Assembly (NCBI RefSeq): GCF_008831285.2
Contig: NC_045148.1
Location: 21,385,002-21,449,001, forward strand
Direction: 5' to 3'
Source of the DNA: Nymphaea colorata
Lineage: Eukaryota > Streptophyta > Magnoliopsida > Nymphaeales > Nymphaeaceae
DNA: 64,000 bases
The notes under the pieces were generated by a model that saw only the letters and a list, made by a program, of their open reading frames with translations, did not search any database and had not been told where the DNA came from. This document shows, in pieces, positions 55,606-64,000 of this stretch. Both the position numbers and the translations under genes were made by a program. Position 1 is the first letter of the stretch; every line of letters starts with the position of its first letter.

Positions 55606-58600
55606 ATGGCAGAACATGCACCTATGGAGATCAACAATGGCTGTCCATCTGGTGATGATGAAAATCTCAACAACAATGGTGCCGATATCTAGGTGTTATC
55701 CGATCCCTTTTATATTCATCATTCCGATAACCCTGGAAATGCTTTGGTGTCTCAAAGTTTTTTGATGGGAAAAATTATGGAACATGGAGTAGAGCCATCG
55801 TAATGGCTCTCTCAGCAAAAAATAAGATCGGCTTTATAGATGGTTCAGTTATAGAACCAAACAAGAGTGATCCTAACCATCCTATATGGGTTAGATGCAA
55901 TAATCTTGTATTGTCTTGGATCTTGAATTCTGTCACTAAGGATATCTTAGCAAGCATCATATACTCGACTAATGCTAGAGAAGTCTGGCAAGATTTGAAA
56001 GAGCACTTCACACAAAGTCTTGCTCCCCGGATTTTCCGAATCCAAAGTTCCATATGCCGTCTACAACAAGATACTATGTCCATTGCGTCATATTATACTA
56101 AACTAAAAGCTCTTCGGGATGAACTTGGTTCCTACTCTCTCGTCCCTATTTGTTCTTGTGGTGCCATGAAGGCATATTCAGATCAAATCCAAAGGGAGTG
56201 TGTCATGCAATTTCTTATGGGTCTAATTGACTCATACAATTTCATTAGAGAGCAGATTCTACTTATTGACCCTTTCCCAAATATCAATAAAATCTACGGT
56301 ATGGTACTACAAGAATAAAAGCAACAGGAAGCACGTTTTTCAAGTTCTACAAATGAAGGAACCGCTGCCCTAGCTATCATGAAAATAAATCAATAAAAGA
56401 GGTTCCAACGGGAGAATGGTGCTGGTTTCCAAAGAAACAAAGGAGGATGACAAACCAGACCAATCTGCAGTTTTTGCCAAAGTGTTGGACACATTAAAGA
56501 GAAATGCTTCAAGCTGATTGGGTACCCACCAGGCCATTGTCTTTATGATCCCATCTTTAAGCAAAATATTGCAGCCAACGTTAGTCAAAACCAGACCAAA
56601 CCAGATCTGAAACCCAACTTTTCTAACGACGTCTTTGGTTAAGACAGTGGAGGACATTGTACTAGGAGCATTGCGCCAGCCTTCACCATTGAACAATATC
56701 ACAAACTTTTATCTTTGGTGAAGGATCAACCGGCCAACATCAATTTTGCAGGTAATATAGCTCATACAGGTAACAATGACTCAACTAATTTACATTCTCT
56801 TAGTTGGATTATCGATTCGGGAGCCAGTCGACATATATGCTCTAATCCACATGCACTCCATGAGTTAAAAACGTGTAATGTATCTGTGACATTACCAAAT
56901 TGGAGAACTCTCCTAGTTCATCAAATGGGTAAGATATCTATGTCGTCTTTTGAAATGGACAATGTATTATGCATACCATCATTTAAAGTCAATTTGCTCT
57001 CTGTTAGTGAACTTACTAGAAACTTAAAGTGTTCTATAAATTTTTTTTCTGATCATTGTGTTATCTAGGACCTGACATCGAAGATGACGATTGGTCGGGG
57101 TGAGGTGAAAGGTGGTCTTTATGTTCTTCAACAAGGACCAACGTGTGCTTACACCTATTTTTCCCTTGCTTCGCATGAACTTTGGCATAAGAGATTAGGT
57201 CATATTTCATCTTATTGTTTGAAATTAGTGAACAAAAATTTAGATTTGAGTCTTGTTTTGAAAAATGATCATATGTGTGATGTGTGCCATCGTGCAAAAC
57301 AGTGACGACTTAAGTTCGATTTGAGTGATATTTCTACAACTCATCCTTTTGATTTGATCCATTGTGATATTTGGGGCCCTTACTTCCAACCCACTATTTA
57401 TGGTGCCTACTATTTTCTTAGTATTGTAGATAACTTTTCCCGTGCCACATGGATTTTCTTAATGAGGCATAAGTTTGAAGCGCTTAATGTCATCAAAATT
57501 TTTTTCGCCTTAATCAAAACCAAATTTAATTGCCAAATTAAATCTTTACGATCTGATAATGGGACTGACTTTTTCTCACTCGAAATGAAAGAATTTTTAC
57601 AAAATCAAGGGACTACCCATCAACATAGTTGTGTTGCTACACCATAACAAAATGGTGTAGTAGAGCTTAAACATAGACACCTCCTCGAGGTTGCTTAGGC
57701 TCTTCGATTTGAATCGAACCTTCCTATACATTTTTGGGGGAAATGCATTTTAACGGCTGCCTATTTTATAAATCGTATCCCCTCTTTAAAACTTGATGGA
57801 AAAACTCCTTTTGAAAGATTTTGTTTATGAAAAAACCCAATATTAAACATTTGAAAATTTTTTGGGTCGCTATGCTACGCCACTAACACCAGTCACAAAA
57901 AGGATAAATTCGAGCCTCGAGCATCCAAATGCATATTTGTTGGATATCCTGAGGGGCAAAAAACATACAAGTTGTATGACATAGAAACTCACAAAGTGTT
58001 TTATAGTCGAGACGTTGTGTTTTATGAACATATTTTTCCATTCCAAAACAGAAAGAATGACAAAAATAATAGAAGACTTGATTGTATGCTTAGATTCCAA
58101 CGACCCAAACTCTTCTCTTGATCCAAATCAGACTTCCGGACCCATTAGGAGATCCGCTCGGGTTAGAAAGCCCACAACTTGGTTGAATGACTACTTTTGT
58201 ACCCTCCTCGCCTCACCTTCAACCAATAGCCCTCTCATGTCAAGTCGCAAACAAGGAACAAAGTATGAGTTGAACAAGTTGATCTCTTTTCAACATTTTT
58301 CTAATAAACATTTTGCATTTCTCACATCTGTTATGTCTAAATCTGAGCCTCAAAAGTATGAAAAAGTTGTGCAGTACAAGGAATGGCAAGATGCCATGGA
58401 TTGCAAAATTCGTGCACTTCAAGAGAATAAAACTTGGACCATTACGACGCTTCCAAAAGGAGTAAAACCAATTGGGAGCAAATGGGTCTACAAAATCAAG
58501 TTGAGATCGGATGGATCTATTGAACGATATAAAGCTCGTTTGGTAGTTAAAGGATACTCTCAACAAGAGGAGCTGGACTACAACGAAACTTTTGCACCAG

Positions 58601-59850
58601 TTGCAAAGATGGTAACGGTACGTGCCTTTCTCACAATTGCAGCTAATCCAGATTGGATCATGTGCCAAATGGATCTTAATAATGCATTCTTTCATGGAGA
58701 CTTGCTTGAAGAAGTATATATGCAAATGCCACAAGGATATGCAAAACAAGGGGAGAATCAAATATGTAAATTGCACAAAGCTCTTTATGGATTGAAACAA
58801 TCCCCAAGAAATTGGTTTTACAAGCTCCCAACTTCTCTTGAAAAATACGGGTTCACGCAATCCAAAGGTGATCATACTTTATTCACATTTAGAAGCGGTA
58901 AAATTTTTATTGCTATCCTAATATATGTTGATGATTTATTAATTGTGGGTAACACAGAAAAGCAGTTGACAATTTCAAAATTTTCTTATGGAAAAAATTT
59001 CACATGAAAGATTTGGGCAAACCTAAATATTTTCTAGGTATTGAATTTTCTCGCTCAGGCAAAGGTATATATATTTTCTAGGAATTGAAGCAGGTCTTTT
59101 GGAGGCAAAACCGGCCGATATTCCTATGGAACAAAAGCATAATTTAGAGATCGAACATGGTGAATTCATTAAGGATCCGACTCAATACCGTCGACTTGTT
59201 GGGAGGCTAATATATTTGAGCATTACTCGGCCAGGCATACAATATATTGTACATGTGTTAAGCCGATTCATGCAGCAACCCAGACTACCACATCAACAAG
59301 CAGCATTGTGTGTCATTCGCTACCTCAAAAAGCATCCTGGTGAAGGCATTCTTATGAACAAAGAAAACAATATGCAATTAAGTGCTTTCTACGATTCAGA
59401 TTGGGCCGTGTGTCAACAAACACGATGTTCTATCACCGGTTATTGTGTTTTTCTTGGATCAGTACCTATATCTTGGAAGACAAAGAAACAAAACACAGTA
59501 TCCAGATCATCTGTAGAAGCGGAATATAGATCCATGGCAAATCTAGTATGCGAGATTACATGGTTAAGATATCTATTACATGACATGGGTTTCAGTCAAA
59601 TATCACCTGTAATAGTATACTGTGACAATCAAGCTGCATTACACATTGCTGCGAATCCAGTGTTTCATGAACGGACAAAACACATCGAACTTGTCTGTCA
59701 TGTTGTACGAGAGAAATTGCTTCAAGGGATATACGAACATGCTATATTCGACGCAAAGATCAAATAGCATATTTATTTACTAAGGCGCTTGAGAAAGAAT
59801 GTTTTAATCATCTTTTATGCAAACTGGGTGTCACAAATCTTTACACACTA
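55606..59850 (+). pseudogene. Copia-7 gag-pol remnants
   Basis: Gag ATG at 55606 (MAEHAPMEINNG), a TAG near 55,690, then DPFYIHHSDNPGNAL and a gag core MALSAKNKIGFIDGSV. Zinc knuckle CSFCQSVGHIKEKC (about 56,470-56,510). Protease IIDSGASRHIC (about 56,810). Integrase HCDIWGPY, SDNGTDFF and, after a stop, QNGVVELKHRH (the catalytic Glu is kept). RT WVYKIKLRSDGSIERYKARL to LIYVDDLLIVG (about 58,918-58,950), then a frameshift near 58,970 and a small deletion near 59,070. RNase H YDSDWAVC, VEAEYRSM, HERTKHIELVC. More than six lesions. Confidence 0.88.
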
Positions 59851-59863
59851 GTTTGAGGGGGAG

Positions 59864-60160
59864 TGTTAAATTTAGTATAAAATTGAAAATTGTAAAGCTT
59901 TGCTGTGCTGTCTTGAACGTTAAACCAAAAACTCGCATACTCCAAACGACTAGATTTTCCAACGTTCAAGACAACACGTCTCTTTCTTCTTCCATTCCTT
60001 GTTTAGCCTCCCTAATTAGGCATTTTTCCCTTACCGTTGAAAACTAAACGTTGTAAATCCTTTGTACATTTATTACCATTTAATGAAAGGGGAAGGCATT
60101 CAACTCGCCATTCCTGCCCGTCTCTCTCTTCTCTCACGTTCTCCATGAAGGAATTTCACA
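59864..60160 (+). repeat. Copia-7 3' LTR (297 bp)
   Basis: Pairs with 55284-55583. The inverted repeat keeps 13 of its 15 base pairs. Confidence 0.95.
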
Positions 60161-60327
60161 CCCTTTTACAATGAATTATAAACATTGTTAACAATAGATG
60201 ATGGTCAATTTCTGGTGGACGAAAAGGTAAAAGCTGATTTGATTCTCTCCACTAATACATTACTCATCATGAGAGAACTTTCTCCAGTTTTCTCCAATCT
60301 TCTTGCTTGAGATGTACAAATACATAT

Positions 60328-60513
60328 TTACTCAACACAATATAGGGCCAATGAAGAATTAAAACAGTAGATTGATGCTCGAGGAAATAGCAGCGAATAA
60401 AACGATCCGGCCACCACTTCCACCCAGTGCAATAAACCAGAAGGCATGGAACTGAAGAGCATGTTGATCAAATCATTCCCGACAGTAAGATGATTGATTT
60501 CATCTGAAGGCAA
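60328..60513 (-). pseudogene. SABATH methyltransferase, upstream exon part
   Basis: Minus strand: NDLINMLFSSMPSG followed by VVAGSFYSLLFPRASIYCF and SSLALY. This is the family's ND-F-N-x-L-F...G-S-F-Y-x-x-L-F-P-x-x-S block. It is close in sequence to fragment A at 41.9 kb (about 95 bp aligned), so the two come from duplicated genes. The continuation is at 55.2 kb, beyond Copia-7. The N-terminal SAM-binding exon was not found in the window. Confidence 0.75.
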
Positions 60514-60944
60514 TGGCCAGTCATTTGCCTCTCAAAGATTGATTTCATCTCTAAGATGTGGCTGATGAGATGGGTGTGTATGTTCTTGTTTAAGAAACTA
60601 TAAAATGTTACCTACGATTACCTTAACACATTTAATATTCTTTCTTTGTTTCATCATGCATTTTTTGTCCCTTAGATTGTGAAATAGAGGTCGTTTGAGT
60701 TAAGGGCATAGGGCAAATGCATATAACACTAGAACTAGTGTCCCATGATTACATCTCAAATTTTTTAGGCAGACTTTATAAAATATTTTCACAGCATCCC
60801 CGCTGCCAAACAACCCCATATGGAGCACATGGCTGACTAGTTGCAAAAAAGTTTGCTTCCACAATGTTGTCCGCATCAGGTCCGCATTTTTTCACGTTGG
60901 TGTACCATCATCACTAAATAATTTAGATGATAATAATAAGCAGT
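60514..60944. other. spacer between SABATH remnant and Gypsy LTR
   Basis: No coding match. The left end of the Gypsy LTR is not certain, so part of this may belong to the LTR. Confidence 0.4.
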
Positions 60945-61425
60945 GCTACCTGCTGGAAGTCAAGGCCTATCATGAAACTGCTAGCGCCGAGGACGGCGCA
61001 TAACTTGAAGGGGGGAGCCTGTTCCCCTGTGTCTGGGAGTCTGTACAGTCCTTTGCTTTGTTTTGCATTGTGCTTCCTTTGCTTATGTTGAGTCATTTGC
61101 TTATGCATGTTTACTTGTAAGGGAGTACCCTCCCACCGGTCTAAGTGTCAAGTATTGGGATTTGTTGTTTTGGGTGGTCGGCATGGGAATCCGGTAAGAG
61201 GCCTCGGCCATCCTATATAAGTAAAGTCGAGATCATTCGCCTTGCTTATCTTTCTCGTGATGTACTAATTTTCCAAGCGAATACATTGCGAGATTTCTTT
61301 ACTCATAAGCATTCTTTATACACTCGTTTTCTCAAACTACTTTTGCGCCCTGTTCAACGGTTTGAAGGCTTGCGGCAATCAGGTTCTTGCCGCGCCGCAC
61401 GGGCCGAAGTTGTCAACCCGTGACA
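60945..61425 (+). repeat. 5' LTR of a Ty3/Gypsy element (left end approximate)
   Basis: Sequence becomes GC-richer than the spacer at about 60,945 and ends CCCGTGACA at 61425, two bases before the primer-binding site TGGTATCAGAGCC (61428-61440). The 3' LTR is outside the window, so the left end is an estimate. Confidence 0.6.
61214..61221 (+). promoter_or_regulatory. TATA box of the Gypsy LTR
   Basis: TATATAAG, about 210 bp before the primer-binding site, a normal place for the U3/R border. Confidence 0.6.
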
Positions 61426-61560
61426 ACTGGTATCAGAGCCAGGTTCGGCTCAATCTGGGAAAGAGACCTCCGACGATCGTTGATCGAAGAGGAAGAAGCC
61501 CTGGCGACTCAATACAATCTGCGAAGTGCCAAGGGGAAGGGGGTAGCCCATTCTGACGAG

Positions 61561-62395
61561 ATGGGTATATTCCAGGGTCAGGAAGACCTGACCCAGATGG
61601 TGAACAAGTTGGCTACCGACGTAACTACTCATGAAGAAGCATTGGGTAATGCAGCTGAGTCCTTTGGAGAAATGAACGACGAGATGAAGGTACTGCGGGA
61701 ACAAGTGGCCAACCTAGTGGTCATGAATCGGGCAATGACTGACACAGTGACCGCGTTACAGGCTGAAGTCAAGGAACTTCAGGTAAAGAACCGCACACTA
61801 CAGTGACAGATCTCTGTAGGTAGAGGTGACGATCGGCCAGCGACGGTCGATGTTCAGAGACCAGCTAAATACAAACGGAACTCAGGATAGTCGAGTGATC
61901 GACAACTTTTTATTCCAAGTAGAGTATTACCTAGACTTGCAAGGCATTATGGGGGACGACCTTCAGGTCAAGACTGCGGCTATGTTGCTAGAGGGCGATG
62001 CTGTAGCATGGTGGAGAAGGAAAAGGCTCGACATTCAGAAGGGGATCTGCACAATAGACACTTTCGATGATTTTCAACGAGAATTAAGAACTTACTTCAT
62101 GCCCCCGAATGCAACACGCCATGCTTATCGGATGGTTGGTGAACTGAAACATACCGGATTTATGCAAGATTACGTGAGGGCCTATCAAAGGCTGATGTTA
62201 GTTGTGCCAGATATGCAAGAACAAGATAAATTGAACTGGTTTATTTTGGGACTTCAGTCGTTGGCACAATCCGAAGTGGAAAAGAGTAATCTAGAGACCT
62301 GGGAGGATGCTTATGTGGTAGCAGAACGTTTGGCTGATACTCAGCGTAAAAGCTACACTAACGCCTTCAAGCCTTCGAAGAAGCCTGACCATTGA
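61561..62395 (+). pseudogene. Gypsy gag, broken
   Basis: The first part (from ATG 61561) is a coiled-coil-like, charged segment with EVKELQVKN, stopped by TGA at 61804-61806. After a frame change near 61,880 the capsid homology appears: SRVIDNFLFQVEYYLDLQGI, AAMLLEGDAVAWWRRK, LRTYFMPPNATRHA and FMQDYVRAYQRLML, ending at 62395. This is the Retrotrans_gag capsid domain. The zinc knuckle follows in another frame (about 62,508-62,552; CWFYDGNHLGRQC), with Tyr where the second Cys should be. Confidence 0.8.
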
Positions 62396-62632
62396 GGAAA
62401 GAAAGAGGATGGAAGGGATAGGAAAGATGAACCATCAACTCAGCGCCAAGTCGAAAGAAGAACTTTCTTTCGCAAAAACGACAACTCTCAGAAAAGAGTG
62501 TTGAAATGTTGGTTTTACGATGGTAATCACTTAGGGAGGCAATGTCCAAAGCGTGTAAACAGGGACAATCAAGCAAGCTCTTCAAGGCAATCTGCTAATG
62601 CGGCACAAGGTAAAGAAGGGGAATGACTAAAG

Positions 62633-63982
62633 ATGGGCGCGCTTCAACTTCTGAACACCATAAAAAGGGAGGAAAAAGTGAAGGTGACAGCGACACCTTC
62701 TAACGAGCTCATGTACTCGCAAATCCTGGTAAATGAAATGTCTACCCTGGCTATGGTAGACACGGGAGCCACACATAACTTTGTCTCAGTTAAGGAGGCG
62801 AGGAGACTAGGCCTAACCCTTGAGAGGGGAGAGTTACGCACGAAGGCGGTGAACTCAGAGGCCAAACCCATCCACGGAGTGGCCCGTGATGCGGTTGTGA
62901 AGATTGAGAGTTGGTCAGGAAGGGCCAACTTCTCGGTGGTCCCGATGGATGATTTCCAGATGATCGTAGGCATGGAGCTCCTCAGTACAGCGAAAATGGT
63001 TCCAATGTCGCACCTACATAGTATCAGTATCATGGACGAGAAGTCCCCTTGTTTGGTTCCAGTAACATCGATAAATAGGGATAAGGGCAAAGCCGCAATG
63101 ATATCTGCCCTTCAGTTGAAGAAAGACCTCAAGCATGGCGAAAAGACGTACTTGGTGGCAATCAGGGAAGTGACTAATGACTCCCCTGGTTTGGTCCCAG
63201 AGGCGCTTGCGCCTGTCTTAGCGGAATTCACAGGAATAATGCCTGCAGAGCTCCCTAGACGGCTGCCACCTCGACGTGAGGTGGATCATGCCATCGAACT
63301 CCTTCCTGGTGCCAAACCCCCGGCAATGGCACCATATCGAATGGCCCCTGCAGAATTAAGAGAACTTCGGCGACAATTGGATGAGATGCTAGCTGGAGGT
63401 ATAATCAGACCCTCGAAAGCTCCTTTTGGTGCACCAGTGTTATTCCAAGCGAAACATGACGACTCCAAAAGGCTATGTGTAGATTATCAGGCGTTGAACA
63501 AGGTAACGGTGAAGAACAAGTACCCCTTACCTTTGATTGCAGATCTGTTTGATATACTGGGCGAAGCTCAAATGTTTTCCAAGTTAGACCTTAGATCAGG
63601 ATATTGGCAAGTTCGGATTGTTGACGGCGACGAGCCAACGACCACTTGCGTCACTCGCTACGGTGCCTTTGAATTCTTGGTAATGCCGTTCGGGTTCACG
63701 AATGCCCCAGCCACTTTTTCGACTCTAATGAACAAGATATTCTATCTGTACTTAGATAAGTTCGTGGTAGTGTATCTTGATGACATTGTAGTGTACAACA
63801 GCTCCATGAGGGACCATGTGGAAGACTTGCGGACAGTGTTCAAGGTATTGTTGGAAAACGAACTCTATGTGAAGTGCGAGAAGTGCCAATTCGGCCAACC
63901 GAAAATCAGTTTTCTCGGTCATATTATGGGAAAAGGTCATCTACGAATGGACACAAAAAAGGTGAGGGCAATTCAAGACTGA
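62633..63982 (+). pseudogene. Gypsy protease and reverse transcriptase (partial)
   Basis: ATG 62633. Aspartic protease MVDTGATHNFVS (about residues 42-53), then a linker, then RT: PYRMAPAELRELRRQLDEML, GGIIRPSKAPFGAPVLF, KLDLRSGYWQVR, VMPFGFTNAPATFS and catalytic VVYLDDIVVY (about residues 380-389), then CQFGQPKISFLGHIMG. The frame ends with VRAIQD and TGA at 63980-63982, where relatives have Trp (W-x-x-P-T), so a TGG has become TGA. RNase H and integrase would follow outside the window. Confidence 0.85.
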
Positions 63983-64000
63983 AAACCGCCAACCAATGTA

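Larger units (their letters stand above)
55284..60160 (+). mobile_element. Copia-7: Ty1/Copia element splitting a SABATH pseudogene
   Basis: LTRs at 55284-55583 and 59864-60160 with TG...CA termini and the exact duplication CCCTT (55279-55283 and 60161-60165). The site after the 5' LTR is TGGTATCAAAGAATTG (a variant primer-binding site), and GAGGGGGAG precedes the 3' LTR. Its proteins are closest to Copia-5 and Copia-2. It is decayed, with many stops. Confidence 0.95.
60945..64000 (+). mobile_element. Ty3/Gypsy element (chromovirus-like), 5' half, runs off the window
   Basis: Primer-binding site, gag, zinc knuckle, protease, then RT directly after protease with no integrase between. That order is diagnostic of Ty3/Gypsy against Copia. 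RT wording (CVTRYGAFEFLVMPFG, VVYLDDIVVY) is like plant chromoviruses of the Galadriel/Reina type. The chromodomain that would prove this lies beyond the window. Confidence 0.85.

Overview
The window is nuclear DNA of a flowering plant outside the grasses. The evidence is a TIR-type NLR resistance gene (a class grasses lack), SABATH methyltransferase remnants, plant L1, Copia and Ty3/Gypsy retroelements, AT-rich spacers and AT microsatellites. A eudicot, magnoliid or early-diverging angiosperm would fit; the species cannot be read from the sequence.

Layout. 0-1 kb: 3' end of a decayed L1-type LINE. 1.1-1.5 kb: a small secreted-peptide gene. 2.0-6.0 kb: Copia-1 (+), with a truncated 5' LTR and the RT core deleted. 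8.2-13.2 kb: Copia-2 (-), nearly gag-less. 13.6-13.9 kb: a second copy of the resistance-gene 3' flank. 17.2-27.8 kb: Copia-3 (-), with the intact Copia-4 (+, 21.6-27.3 kb) nested in its gag. 27.8-40.1 kb: a TIR-NB-ARC-LRR pseudogene with Copia-5 (33.1-38.4 kb) inside its LRR exon. 41.9-42.2 kb: a SABATH methyltransferase fragment. 44.2 and 45.4 kb: two more members of the peptide family, the second cut by Copia-6 (-, 45.7-51.1 kb). 53.9-60.5 kb: a SABATH methyltransferase pseudogene (-) split by Copia-7 (+, 55.3-60.2 kb). 60.9-64 kb: the 5' half of a Ty3/Gypsy chromovirus-like element, running off the window.

Six Copia elements (2 to 7) have exact 5-bp target-site duplications read directly here (GAGCT, ATAGC, GCCAA, CTCTA, CCACT, CCCTT), so their ends are fixed to the base. 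Copia-4 is the only one that looks functional: its two 361-bp LTRs are identical by eye, and one 1489-codon gag-pol frame is uninterrupted with all catalytic motifs. The others carry stops, frameshifts or deletions.

The host genes form a resistance and specialised-metabolism neighbourhood in ruin: one TNL with several independent lesions, a duplicated TNL 3' end, scattered SABATH exons, and a three-member family of small secreted proteins that I do not recognise. That peptide family, especially the copy with a repeated Pro-rich C-terminus cut by a retrotransposon, is the best candidate here for something undescribed.
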